NCBI GenBank assembly: GCA_947561585.1
Contig: CANNZV010000271.1
Location: forward strand, 186,001-250,000
DNA from: Caprella mutica
Taxonomy: Eukaryota; Arthropoda; Malacostraca; Amphipoda; Caprellidae
Length of the DNA stretch: 64,000 bases
Direction: 5' to 3'
The notes beneath the pieces are model-generated. The model worked only from the letters and a program-made list of their open reading frames with translations, ran no database searches and was not told the origin of the DNA. Shown here one piece after another: positions 50,117-62,370 of the stretch (position 1 is the stretch's first letter; every line of letters begins with the position of its first letter). The position numbers and the translations under genes are program-made.

Positions 50117-50665
50117 CCAGCTTGAGTTTGACGTGTGTTTTCCAAGTGCATCCTTTTTGAATTACTTCTAATATTTCTTGTCATTCCCATAAATTTATTA
50201 GCCTTTCTTGACTTCGTCCCTACATTAATATCAAATATATTTTTTTGTTTTTAATAGTAAAAAAACATTTATTTATCGGATAAATCAGCTTAAATTAAGA
50301 AAAAAAAATAATGTGGCGAAGTAGTTTGGTACAGCTTGGTACCCGTTAAACAATTAAACATTCATTAGTCCGAATATTTTCATTGAGAACACATACTGTA
50401 TACGCATGAGAAAACACCCTCTCTTCTATCCAATCCCAGCTATGCTCTCTCATTTGCCAATGTCTTATATACCTTAAATACTTATAAATTTATTTCTCAT
50501 AATATCTTCAATATTTTTACTTGAAGTTTGGTACACATTAGTTTAGTATATATGCTAACAACATTCAAAAAATAAAGTACCTTAGGTTTATAAATAAGAC
50601 ATATGTTTTTTTTTAAACACACAGTCTCACCTTCCGATAGGTTCTGATAGTCAAACTCATATTTG
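50117..50665 (+). mobile_element. piggyBac-like MITE, copy B (uninterrupted)
   Basis: TTAA at 50113-50116 precedes CCAGCTTGAGTTTGACGTGT; the right end TCAAACTCATATTTG is followed by TTGA. It aligns throughout with copy A, including TTGGTACACATTAGTTTAGT followed by TATATGC. That is the unoccupied form of the site where copy A received the Tc1/mariner element. Non-coding, 549 bp. Confidence 0.8.
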
Positions 50666-50669
50666 TTGA

Positions 50670-53235
50670 AGGAAGAAATAGAATAGTTAACACTATATTA
50701 CGAAAAGGTTTGTATATTGCATGAACAAGATATACAAGACTAAAAAGGTACTGAAAAAGATTAGTAATTTAAACTTTACCTCTAAATTCCTTCTATTGAA
50801 TATCCTCATGAAGAGGTTCTTCTAAATATCTCTCATCTCCCAGAGAGTCTTGTTTTAGTTTATACCCCAGACTTTTTTATGACAGCGATACCCAAAGTTT
50901 AGCCGTGATGTCACTCCATTAAGATATCCCTCATAGTCTCCGGTGGCAACTTTTCCACACAGAGATGGAAATGCAAGAAAAAAACTGGGAAAGAAAAAGG
51001 ATAGAGAATTGTACGTGAGTTTACATATGTTGTGGTATTATTTTTAAGAAATGATAATCTGTTGTTTCTAACACTGGTAGATATTGATCTAAATGTATCA
51101 AAATAAAAAAGATGTTGTCGAGTTCTATTCCGACAATGTCTAACGATAGAGTTCTTGGATTGGATTTTCATTGATTTATTCATCGTCGCAGGAAAAGGAT
51201 CTTCAATATTTATCACCATCGATCATAATCACAAACCGAGTGCTGACGACGATTGACTGATTTTTATTTGTAGATTGATTGATAGTTTTTAAATTATTTG
51301 TATTATTTTTTGTTTAACAGTGCAATATCATATTATGATTCTAAGGTAAAATTCAAGTTATCAGAAGTGCTATTTTTGATCATTTGAAAAAATAGCATTT
51401 ACTAATTATTATGCAACTTTTATTTCAGTTCAAAATAATTAACCATTATTTCATTTTTTCAAATAATCTAAGATGGAGAACACTAAGATTAAAGAGGAAT
51501 TACCCCATGATTGATGTGTGTTCAAAAAGTTTTGATTCAATTTTTAATATTCTAATTTTAAATTCAGAAATGCATAGGTATATCAATTAAGACACAGATT
51601 GTTATACACCGTTTAGTAAAATATATTTCTATGTAATTTAAATAAAATATATCGAAACAAATATTTATATATTTTAAGTTATTTTATATTTCTAAATGAT
51701 TAAATGCTCAATATAAATTAAAAATCTAATATTGTTTCACGATGTTTTTCGAAACCCAGATAGAAAAATCATGGCTAGGTAATAGAGTTTTTGGAGAGTT
51801 ACCTATTCACTCTTCCACATTATATTATCTGAAGGTATAACATCTTCCTCAATTAAATTAAAAAATTTTAAAAGACAAAGATAGAGTATATTTCAAGTCT
51901 CAGAAGAATTGGAAAGCATTATACATTTTCTTTCATCAAAGAGTTGTCTAAAAGAAAACACCCGAGCAGAAGGTTTAATTCCATTTGTGTTTTCGATTCC
52001 CAAACTGGCTGTAAAATGTTCATTCTCATTTTCTCTGGAATCACAAATTGCTGAGATTTGGTTAAGAATCTGGAATGAATTGGAGTGCTCGTCTTACAGA
52101 TTCATTTGCTACTTTATTTAAGAGTTGGATTTTCCAGTGAAAATGTTAATATGCTGCTATGCAATGTATATTGTTTTTTATATTTTATTCTATATAATAT
52201 AATATAATATATTCAAATTCATTAAAAATAGCATAATGTAGTTAATGAGATATAAGACATAGAATAAATACCATTCACAGTTTTATAAAAAAAAATAAAA
52301 AAAATAAAATGTATGTATTATTATGGTCTACGATTTTTTATAATAAACATAAACTTACAAATAAATTTCATTACAGTTGATAATAAACTAAATGCATTTT
52401 GAAAGCAATTTAAAATTCATGTCCAACAAACTTTTTTCTCGTTGTAATTCCACGTTAAAAATTTTATTGAATGGATCAGTTGAAAGAAACTCGGACAATC
52501 TCGTGATAAAACATTCAAACTTTTGTTGAATTAGTTTGACAAAATTTGGAAGTTTTCTATTTTACTGATATTTTATTGTTGAAAGAGTCCACAACACACT
52601 GTTATGATCTATTAAATTGTATACTTATTTAAGTATAATCTACAAGATACTAACGCTTGTTTATTTATTAACTATAATATCCATATTGTTCACATATGTG
52701 TACTAAATACCTTCGTAGATACGGAAGGTAAAAATTTTGGATGCATTTATTTATTTATCATCTCGTTATTTATCTTTTTATTGAAAATTGTCATACAAGT
52801 AATTGAACGATCCGTTAAAGTTCATGAACTATTTGGTAACTCAATAAGTATTTAACAGAATTGCCTGAAATTTTTGTGATATGATGGGTTAATATCCAAA
52901 AATCAGCAAATTAAATATCGAGAGTGAACAGGTTAAAAGATATGGTCAAGGCCATTCATAAATTGTTGAAATGTATATATATATATATATATATGATACT
53001 CATTATGATGTAATTGCTTTCTCATTAATGTTGGTCACTCCCAGTTGCTTTACGCACCTCTTATGTCATTTGAATTGGAAGCTGTTTAGCAATTGGGAAG
53101 TCCAAATAATGGGCGGTATTCCAAGTTTTCTTCAGATTTTCCCGAAGAAAAGAATACCAGTCTTCCAGTCGCCTTCAAAACGTCAACAGTTGCTCCGGCC
53201 ACTAGTTCTATATTATCTTGCTACTCCTACAAAAT
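50670..53235. other. AT-rich non-coding stretch
   Basis: No supported gene. ORFs at 50911-51219 (minus, 102 codons) and 51909-52121 have no recognisable domain. A short (AT)n tract is at 52973-52994. Confidence 0.45.
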
Positions 53236-53345
53236 AATGGAGTGAACTAGCGAGAGGGAGGGGCAGTGATAGCTAGAGTCACGGATTGGAGGTCAGATGA
53301 GACGGGAGGAGGGATGGGCGGAGCCACTATGCTATCAGCCGGATT
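53236..53345. other. GC-rich, purine-rich island
   Basis: A locally G-rich segment (GAGAGGGAGGGGCAGTG, GACGGGAGGAGGGATGGGCG) stands out from the AT-rich surroundings. I cannot assign a function; a promoter or a decayed repeat are both possible. Confidence 0.35.
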
Positions 53346-56300
53346 AGTGCCACCTTACTACAATTATCAAGCAGTGTCTCAATTCATATTATGATTGTAA
53401 GTGAGGCTAATAGTGACTATGAAATATTTGTAGTCATTGGCATAGGGAGTGTTCCAACCTAAAGTAGGGCAATTTAATCAAGTTTATACTCAAATGAGTT
53501 TTCATCTATATTTAAATTTTTACGTTTCATTTCTATATAAATCAAATTGTTGTCATTTTTACTAATTGGACGTTATTTTACTTTTAGCTTTCGTATGTGG
53601 TTCTACTCTATGTTCGCTCCTGTCTATAGTTGACTTACCCTATTGGAGTGTCCTGTCTGGATCTAATTACTATCGAATAAGGGACAACGATATTATCCCT
53701 TTAAATGTATATATTTATCAGAGTTTTTGAATAAATAATTATATCTATATTTTTAAATTGTCCTTCGAATATTTAGTTTCAACCTTTTTTCTTAATATAA
53801 GTCAAGATTAGGGTTAAGGTCATTTAATAGCGGCAGCGAAAGTATAAGGTCTCGCGACTGCCCACTCTTGTTTTAATATAATGTCCATGAAAATCAAACA
53901 TTTGTATTTATTTAACTATAATACGTGTGTATTCATTTTGCTATTAAATTCATGGTACTTACACATGTGATTTATTTCAATCTATTCGATGTAGCTCTGT
54001 TTTACGAGGAAAACTGTTCCAATTTTAGCAATGTTGTAATATTATTGAAAAAATATTAAGTAAGAATCACTGTTATTTTGAATTAGTTTTAGTTAGCTTC
54101 ATGGTAAGAATTTTAAACTTCCTAATTGTCTATGTATTATTTTTGTATTTTTATATATCCGAATACTAACTACTGTATAGTGTAAACGTAAAATTACGAA
54201 TGTCATCAAACAACATTTAAGTTCAAGGTTTTTACAGGTCACTTTAATGATCCTCTGAGGATATTATCAATACTATTTATTGTAGTTTTAGACGAATACA
54301 ATGCATAACTGTACGAGATTACTTATATTTTCAGAAATACATAACTGAACCGGAATACTTATCTTTTAAGAAATCCATATTTGTAGTGGTAAATGTACCT
54401 GTTACGGAATGTGTTCATGTAGGTGAATGCACACACGAACGTGAAAGCATTTCCATACATTATTCCATGGTAAATCATTATTATTGGAGAATTCAAAATT
54501 ATATGGTAATACGTAATTATACGGGAATACAAATTGTATAGTGATATGTAACTTCATAGGAATACCCAAACCACACAAGTTAATGGGGCCCATCTGGGCA
54601 CTAAGCTGACAAATCGTACTGATAATGCGTGTTTTTTTGCAAAATGGACCAACATGAAGACATCACGGGCTGTTATGTTGAAACCATCTTGACCCAAGAT
54701 GTTGCCAATATGTTAATCAAGTTTCAGCCATTTGATGTTGATATGATATAGCACACAGGCTTTGCCAATATGGCAATTCAATGGGATGGATTCGCCTCAT
54801 TATCAAACCACTAAGATCATTCAAAGATATAACATCTCGCTAGGAACAAATTTCGATATTTGATCATTATCTTCTTCATTTTTCTTTCATTTTGGTATCT
54901 TGGAATGGTAAATTACAACATGAATTAGTTATTTCCAGAATCTGTAATAACTTTTTACGTAAAATATCAATAGTATTTTACATATTTATTTTATAATAAG
55001 AAATTTCTTTATTGAATTGACATTGAAATATAAAGAAATTGAAAAATAACAGTTGGCATAAATATTACGCTTAATTCACTATTTCTTCAAGTTGAGAGTC
55101 TTCCGATGTATTTCTAAATGAGTAAAACGACGTTGAACTAGTTCTGAATCATAGCGAAATTACAAAAATGAATTGATTATAAATCTAATTAATGATGCAT
55201 CGTTAATTATAGATATAAATTGCACATCTTTCAAAAAAAAAATCATTTATTAAACCTACGTGGATCTTTTTTCTTGCAAACAAATGAAACCCAATAATAA
55301 AATTGAATATATTAAATTTAATTTGATGTTTTAGGACGATCTCAGCTTTACTATTTTTTTTTTTAAATAGGCTTTTCTCAGGCTTTTTTGATGTAAAATA
55401 AGAGTTATATTCTAATTATTATATATTTTTGTTCATATGATCGAATATGTGAAACAAACCGATAACTCAGAACTTCTCTCACAAGGTCACAATAAATTTA
55501 TTTTTCATCTTGAGAAAGAAGATCAATTTATATTACATCAAAAAAAAAAAAAAAATCCCTCAAAATTTAGACAGTATCATCTAAAATTTAAATATATAAT
55601 GAGAAATAAACAAAGCGAAATGGATCTGTTTTATCTTTCTGATGAATAATTAGTCGATGTTTGATTTATTGAACAACAACTGAAGACAAACATGAGAAAG
55701 AAATTGAAGCAGCCCAAAACCTCCCTGGGATGAATCTTGTATGAGATGTTAACTTTTCCAATTTGAATTGTAGCTAAAAGAGTAGACTAACAGAGTGTAT
55801 CCATAGGAAGAAAGTTATGGTTTAAAACCTAAATTTAAGTAAATTTCAACAATGAGAGGAAAAATTGTAGATTTAGTTCAAATTGGTGGGTGGGTCAGTT
55901 TAGATGAGCAATAGAATATTAAGAGACATGTAAATTCTTTTAAACCCCAACACAACTTTTTCTAATGGTTGTTATCATCTGAGATTGTCTGCAAAAATGA
56001 TTTATTTTTTACAAAAACGAATACCGAGAGTCAAAATCATTGAAATTTTGATACAATATTTTTAATAATAATAGAAAACTGTAGATTCAGATTCAAATTG
56101 ACTCACATTTACCGCACTGCAAAATAAACTTCTAAACCACTTCAATAGATTGAGAAAAAGAATAAACACTCAATGTTGCATTTCTATCCATTTACTTCAT
56201 TGTATTTCCAATTAACTTCATAACAACAAATTGAATGAAATAAAAGATTGAGAAGATGGATGAATGAATGAATGATTTGGAAAATGAATCATTGAGAAAG

Positions 56301-56746
56301 TGAATAAACCATCGATTTGAATTAATGATTGAAATGAATATGATATCAAATATCCCCTTTACCATATCGTGAATGAGATAAATAGTTTAAACAAAAAATA
56401 TTTATTTGGTGGCGGACTGAGAATAATCATATATGGACCGCACATACATTTCTCTATGGTTACTCAAAGAGTATTAGTCCTGATTGGGATGGAAAATTAG
56501 TGTAAATAATGAAATACTCATTAATTAAATACTAATAAATCATGCTAGTATTGAAAATAAATGACAGCGATAAATAATACACAATGAAAAATAGACGCAA
56601 TAAATGATACTCAATATCAAGATATTTATAATATTGAAAAGGCTTTCAAAAAAAATTCAAATATCTTAGAATTGATAAGATAATTAAGATGACTAAATAA
56701 AACGAATGTTTTTATGTGATCATAAACCAATTTTGGAATATTTAGT
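53346..56746. other. AT-rich non-coding stretch
   Basis: No supported gene. A weak periodic pattern of ATACGTAATTATAC-like words occurs at about 54300-54560. ORFs of 63-70 codons (54402, 55437) look random. Confidence 0.45.
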
Positions 56747-56750
56747 TCAA

Positions 56751-57373
56751 CCCTAGTAACCTATCCTTAAAAAATTTGGTCAGTAACCTAGGGACTGGTC
56801 CGTGCGCGCCAGTCCTCACTAAAACTGTTATAAAATCTTAACAAATTGACTTTTCAATATTTTGTCTCCATAAAAACCTTCGATATTTACACATCCATTG
56901 GTAAACGCAAAAGAATAATTATCAATTCAAATAAAATTAACAAGCAAAGATTAGAAACCAATATTTCTTAGGTTTTCTAACTATTTGCGCAAAAGCCATT
57001 TTCCCTACCCATCAATAAAATCCTTATAACATTTGCAAAAGTGGATAAAACCTAATTAAAATTTAACTGTGGAGGGATAAGAGTTCATCAAATAAAATAT
57101 ACCAGAAATGTAAATGTACGTTTTATAGTTTCTGAAATATACTGACTTAATATTTTGTTCCGGTTTTTCCGAGACACCATGTATATTTGAATAAATGCTC
57201 TCACTATGAGTATTTTGTCATTTATCAACTTCTTTTTTGTATAATCGTATTTATGTATTTATGTTGAAAAATAAAAGTCATAAAAAGACAGCTTCCAAAT
57301 CGGTTTAAAATAAAATTATTAATATTTTTTAATGAGGACTGGTGCGCATGGACCAGTCCCTAGGTTACTAGGG
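56751..57373. mobile_element. TTAA-type MITE with CCCTAGTAACCTA ends
   Basis: The left end CCCTAGTAACCTA (56751) and right end TAGGTTACTAGGG (ending 57373) are inverted repeats. TTAA follows at 57374-57377; the left flank TCAA is a one-base variant. An inner pair, GGGACTGGTCC...CCAGTCCTCA at left and TGAGGACTGG...GGACCAGTCCC at right, extends the repeat. The left side has about 27 extra bases between the two blocks, including a second AGTAACCTA. Non-coding, 623 bp, with CCCT/TTAA features of piggyBac-type elements. Confidence 0.75.
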
Positions 57374-57377
57374 TTAA

Positions 57378-58069
57378 ACAATTTCGACGAAACTCGCTTT
57401 TTCAGGGGTCAGTTTTATTGAAATTTAAATTGAATGAACAATTTGCTATGATAGATAACTCATCACAATTAAAAACTAAATGGGTTCATCTTTAAAACTT
57501 TATGTCAAAATAATCATTACATATATTAAATTTAACATATATTAATTGCACAACAATTCAATAAATGTATACAATGCTATACAAACTAACTTTTTATAAT
57601 AACTGTAATTAAGTACACGCATTAATTCTAATAAATAAACGGTGAATAGAAGTCCCTGTGTTTGACATTTCAATCTACTTGCAAAATGTCAATAGGAAAA
57701 CGTCAAAATCAAATATCAGAACAGAAAATTTAACTCGATTCCCTGCAATGAATTTATTTTTTACAAATTGGTATTATTCCTTTAGTTTGAATACTGTTGG
57801 TGATGTTTGAGAATAAAGTTGTTCACACTATTTAAGTTTTTAATGTAAATGTGATTCGTAGCATTATTTTCAATATTATTTACCTTATTTTAATTTTATG
57901 TTGTTGATTGATTGATATTGTATGAATGTTGTTCACAGTAAGAGTTAACACCTAGTGTTATGTTTTTCATCGTGAGAGTTCATCCTAGTGGAATATTATT
58001 TGCATTGATTGTAAATAGATATTGTATGAATGTTACAATATGAATGTTACCAGTAAAGCTAGAATAAAT
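57378..58069. other. Non-coding stretch
   Basis: Nothing recognised before the Foldback-like element. Confidence 0.5.
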
Positions 58070-58401
58070 GATTTAAACGGTTCTAGGTAAATTGCTCGAA
58101 AACAATTGCTCGAAAGACAATTGCTCGAAAACAATTGCTCGAAAAACAATTGCTCGAATGAACAATTGCTCGAAAGAACAATTGCTCGAAAGACAATTGC
58201 TCGAAAACAATTGCTCGAACGAACAATTGCTCGAATGAACAGTTGCTCGAATTATCAAATTGCTCGAATGAACAAAATTGCTCGAATTATAAAATTGCAC
58301 AGTTTTCGATTTTATAAAAGTCAGTTATTCATGAAGTGGAGCTGCACCTAACAATCCTTGTTTCTTTTTAGTAGTTGATCATTAACCCTCTACCGCCTAC
58401 C

Positions 58402-58417
58402 GTTCCCGTACGGGAAC
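58402..58417. promoter_or_regulatory. piggyBac palindrome 1 (GTTCCCGTACGGGAAC)
   Basis: A perfect 16-bp palindrome three bases inside the left 13-bp terminal repeat. First of six GTTCC-N6-GGAAC sites; possibly a transposase-binding site (inference). Confidence 0.6.
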
Positions 58418-58474
58418 AAATTTTAATATGCTAATTGCGAAAGATATATAACCAATCACATTGCTGTGCCGGTA

Positions 58475-58490
58475 GTTCCTAGTAGGGAAC
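58475..58490. promoter_or_regulatory. piggyBac palindrome 2 (GTTCCTAGTAGGGAAC)
   Basis: Same GTTCC-N6-GGAAC form, upstream of the transposase start. Confidence 0.55.
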
Positions 58491-58615
58491 ATTCTAAAGA
58501 GTGCGCATGCGCAATTATTTTCAAATATTCTAGTAAGTTCTCTTAGTGTAGCTTGTGACTTCAGACGAAGAGGTTGTGTCCGCTCATACCGATTTTGCAT
58601 CATATTGTAAACACA

Positions 58616-61022
58616 ATGGAGCAAATATCAGGTAAGGTTTAGCTTCGTAGATTTTTATGGAGTTAAACATGATAAATGTTAACAGAATAGTGCATTTTTT
58701 TTCATTTCGTGAAATACAATTATGGTGAGGATCATTTCATTTTTGTTCCTGTAGAGGAACATCAGGCATGATGATGGTGAAAATGCGTGTTCCTCAGGTG
58801 GAACAACAGTCATGTAATGTAACATTGATATTTGATTCACATATAAATGTGATATTTATTCATTATATCACAACTCTATTGCAACTTAACTATAGTTTAA
58901 TGTAATAACAACTCTTTTCCATTTGGCAGGTAAAACGTTTTATGGATGTACCCGTTCAAATCGATCTAGGATTGTGAATAAAGTGGAAGATCTAGCAACT
59001 GCTGTGGAAAGTGATGGTGAGGTCATAGACGATGACGATGTTTTGGATCCTGATTTCAATCCAGACATTGATGAACCAGGTAATTTATATATATTATCTT
59101 CCTTGTCAATTTTTATTCTCAATATATATAGCTAAACAAAATGCATGATTAATCTAAGATTGAAACCTAGATTATTAGAGAAAGCAAGAAACAATTTTCT
59201 AGCAGTAGTATAATTTGATATTTCCCTGGTATCGTCGTACTACTTGCGAGAAAATGCAATCACATATACTACTGTTTCGGTAGCTTACATTAATTCATCT
59301 GCTCATATTCTGTATCCTAGAACTTTTGATTGTTTTTCTCTTACAGGAATACAGTTTACTTCTCAAGATGATGCAGATGATCAATTTGAAAGTGAAGAAA
59401 CTGTTGTATTGGAACTGCAAGCTGAGAACTCTGATTCGAATAGGACAGCAAGACAGATGAAACGTGGTTCTCATACTTGGATCAAGAAGGATGGCATGAC
59501 CGAAATTCCTGAATTTCAATCTGAAGAAGACAGTGAACCTGAAATAATCTCACTCGAGCATCCTTTTAATTATTTCAAGAGTATAATTACTGATGATTTT
59601 CTTGATCTTGTTGTTGAGCAATCCAACCTTTTTTCTGTACAGCAGAACTGCAATAAGCCTTTGAATACAACTAGGAACGAGATTGAACAGTGGTTGGGAT
59701 TAGTTCTTCATTTTTCTATCAGCAAGCTCCCGGATACAAGAATGCATTGGTCTAAAAATATTCCAACTCTCATGAATGTTGCATCTAGTGTTATGAGCAG
59801 GGATAGATTCGAGGCGATTAAAAGAAATTTTCATTTAGTTGATAACAGTGCATCAAATGATAGAAGTGATAAAATGATGAAAGTAAGACCGATGATTGAA
59901 CAGCTCCGTAGGGAGTTCAGGAAGATAGAAATGCCGCAAAGACTGTGTGTAGATGAACAGTTAGTTCCTTTCAAAGGAAGAAGCCAGATAAAACAATATA
60001 TACCTAGTAAACCTCACAAATGGGGATACAAGTTGTTTGTCCTTGCCGACACCAAAGGTCTCATATATGATTTTTTTCCCTATACGGGTAGAATTGATCC
60101 AGTATCGGATCCTAATGTGCCTGATTTGAAAGCAAGCTCCAATGTTGTTCTCCATTTGGCTCAAAATATTCCACCTGACAAGAATCATTTGCTATTTTTC
60201 GATAATTGGTTCACATCACTGCCTCTACTGAATCATCTGGCCACTAGAAAGATATGGTGTTGTGGTACAGTTCGCGTACCAAGACTTCCAGGAATACCAA
60301 AAGGGAAAAACGTGGACAAAGAGCTAACTAAGAAAGGTAGAGGTTCCTTCGATGAATTGATTCTTCAAGAAAACCATAAAGAGATATGTTATGTGAAATG
60401 GCACGATAACAAGATTGTTAATCTCATCTCAAATTTTGCTAGAGCCTTGCCTGTAACTATGGTTGAGCGTTTCGACAGAACATTCAAGAAGACAATTGAA
60501 GTGCCATGCCCAGACATAGTACAGAAGTATAATAAGTCTATGGGTGGTGTAGACTTGGCAGATAGTTTAATTGCTCTCTATCGCATTAGCCTACGCTCAA
60601 AAAAATATTACATGCGAATGGTTTTCCATATGCTGGACATGTCAATAAGTAATGCTTGGCTCCTCTACAGGAGAGATGCGGAGAAATTGCACCTGGAAAA
60701 AAAGGACATTCTTCATCTTTCTCACTTCAAACTAATGGTTGCTGGAGCTTTGATTGAGAATGGCAAATCTCTGACTCAGAGAAGAGGTCGGCGAACTTGT
60801 TCAGAACCAAAGAATGTCAAGAAACCTAAACGAATGCATTGCAATTCTGATGATATAATACGCTTTGATAAAGTTGACCATTTCCCACTCGTACAAGAGA
60901 AGAGAAACCGATGCAGAATGAATGAATGCAATGGCAAAACCCAGTTCATGTGCAAAAAATGCAAAGTTTTCCTGTGTATCACAGTTAGTTCCAACTGCTT
61001 CTCAAAATTTCACGGAGAATAA
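58616..61022 (+). CDS. piggyBac transposase, three exons
   Basis: A DDE-type transposase acting on its own TTAA-flanked ends. I infer exons 58616-58631, 58930-59079 and 59347-61022; both introns are GT-AG and keep the frame (the first splits a Gly codon, the second too). This gives 613 residues, normal for the family. The N-terminal ~130 residues are acidic (VIDDDDVLDPDFNPDIDEPG). The DDE_Tnp_1_7 core carries Asp at 258 (VDEQLVPFKGR), 341 (FFDNWFTS) and 458 (GGVDLAD), the three catalytic residues of piggyBac. The C-terminus is a Cys/His-rich finger (CRMNEC, CKKCKVFLC, then C and H). It resembles PGBD4-type proteins. The start MEQISG depends on the first intron being real; the alternative is the ATG at 58923, inside that intron. 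No stops or shifts are seen. Confidence 0.92.
58745..58760. promoter_or_regulatory. piggyBac palindrome 3 (GTTCCTGTAGAGGAAC)
   Basis: Same form, inside the first intron of the transposase gene. Confidence 0.5.
58789..58804. promoter_or_regulatory. piggyBac palindrome 4 (GTTCCTCAGGTGGAAC)
   Basis: Same form, inside the first intron, 44 bp after palindrome 3 (start to start). Confidence 0.5.
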
Positions 61023-61497
61023 GATGAATGCACAGAGCTTTATTATTATTAAGTCTTTACTTTAGTAGCTATTGTGATATCTTCAAAATGATTGTGATGT
61101 GATATGATCAAATAATTTATTTTTATAGGTAGTTATAATATTCCACCAAAGGAAGTTTTTTATTTATAATTTGCTGTGATACGATGCCAAAGGATATATG
61201 TATAATGTTAGTTACTATTTTGATTTCATATTTGATATTATAATACTTCTATTTATTTTCTACATGACTAATAACTAATGGTTTGTGAGTGGTTAGCAAA
61301 AGAAGTTCGTATGAATATCTTTAGAAAGATACCATTAGAGATTGATACATTCACAAAAATAAATTGTACTCATAAGATGTGATTTTATTTCAAATTAATC
61401 ATTTTATTTCGCTCAAAAGTAGTGAAAGCTATTGATAGTGTCAATATACATAAAGAAAATGAAAATATGTATACACTAAGTAAGCTCTATGCCTGTT

Positions 61498-61513
61498 GTT
61501 CCCTCATCGGAAC
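61498..61513. promoter_or_regulatory. piggyBac palindrome 5 (GTTCCCTCATCGGAAC)
   Basis: Same form in the 3' region, about 180 bp from the right end. Confidence 0.5.
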
Positions 61514-61541
61514 AACACATTCTGAGAGTCTAGTGCCTAAT

Positions 61542-61557
61542 GTTCCTCCTGAGGAAC
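61542..61557. promoter_or_regulatory. piggyBac palindrome 6 (GTTCCTCCTGAGGAAC)
   Basis: Same form, 44 bp after palindrome 5 (start to start), which repeats the spacing of palindromes 3 and 4. Confidence 0.55.
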
Positions 61558-62370
61558 ACGTGACTAAAAACGTATAAATAGAAAAATTTACAAAACTTAT
61601 ATAATTGTGATGTTATTTAGCGAGTTGAAGGTAAGATAGAACACTTAGAAATTTTTTTCCGATATAATTTCATAATTCAGGCGGTAGAGGGTTAATCATT
61701 CTATAAATGATTTCAATTATTACTCACTCTGCATAATCTTTTTTTAGACCGGTTGTGTCATCTCGTATGTAACATGTGATTGGAATTATGTGGTGAATCA
61801 GTACTATTCATGTTTTTTTGATCATGAAACCCGAAAATTACTTTATTACTAGCCTATCTGTATATGTTACCTCAATAGGTGAAATAACTCAATGTTAAGG
61901 CAGAGTTTTAATAAATTTACAAAAAAAATTTCGGGTTTTATGATCAAAAAAACATGAATAGTACTGATTCACCACATAATTCCAATCACATGTTACATAC
62001 GAGATGACACAACCGGTCTAAAAAAAGATTATGCAGAATGAGTAATAATTGAAATCATTTATAGAATGATTAATGATCAACTACTAAAAAGAAACATGGA
62101 TTGTTAGGTGCAGCTCCACTTCATGAATAACTGACTTTTATAAAATGGAAAACTGTGCAATTTTATAATTCGAGCAATTTTGTTCATTCGAGCAATTTGA
62201 TAATTCGAGCAATTGTTCATTCGAGCAATTGTTTTTCGAGCAATTGTTTTTCGAGCAATTGTTCTTTCGAGCAATTGTTCATTCGAGCAATTGTTTTTCG
62301 AGCAATTGTTTTCGAGCAATTGTCTTTCGAGCAATTGTTTTCGAGCAATTTACCGGCTACCGATTTAAAC

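Larger units (their letters stand above)
58386..61691 (+). mobile_element. Structurally intact piggyBac transposon
   Basis: TTAA on both sides (58382-58385, 61692-61695), 13-bp perfect terminal inverted repeats CCCTCTACCGCCT, 3,306 bp, and one complete transposase gene. It lies within the left arm of the Foldback-like palindrome. The right arm keeps the same site with a single TTAA (62070-62073), which proves the insertion point. Six 16-bp palindromes lie in its ends, four at left and two at right. No lesion is visible, so it may be active or recently so. Confidence 0.93.
58079..62361. mobile_element. Foldback-like palindromic element with AATTGCTCGAAA repeats
   Basis: A 9-bp duplication GATTTAAAC (58070-58078, 62362-62370) flanks termini GGTTCTAGGTAAATTGCTCG and, read from the right, GGTAGCCGGTAAATTGCTCG. 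Each end is an array of 14-19 bp AATTGCTCGAAA units, followed by unique sequence repeated inversely. The arms are about 449 bp (58079-58385 plus 61696-61837) and 434 bp (61928-62361) around a ~90-bp loop. Without the piggyBac insertion it is 973 bp. Architecture and duplication size match Foldback/MuDR-type elements. ORFs in the arms are repeat artefacts. Confidence 0.88.

Noticed and set aside
53446..53690. Possible further MITE with AGGGTAAGTCAA-like ends
   Set aside because: The inverted similarity is short and interrupted, and no flanking duplication could be found.
54655..54800. Possible decayed coding fragment with ATGGACCAACATGAAGAC
   Set aside because: Frames close quickly and no recognisable protein family is seen.
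58073..58351. ORFs in the Foldback-like arms (also 62104-62487)
   Set aside because: The AATTGCTCGAAA array is open on both strands; mirrored ORFs in both arms show they come from the palindrome.
58923..59135. ORF starting MAGKTFYG as a separate small gene
   Set aside because: It is exon 2 of the piggyBac transposase read into both introns; splice sites at 58930 and 59079 fit the frame.
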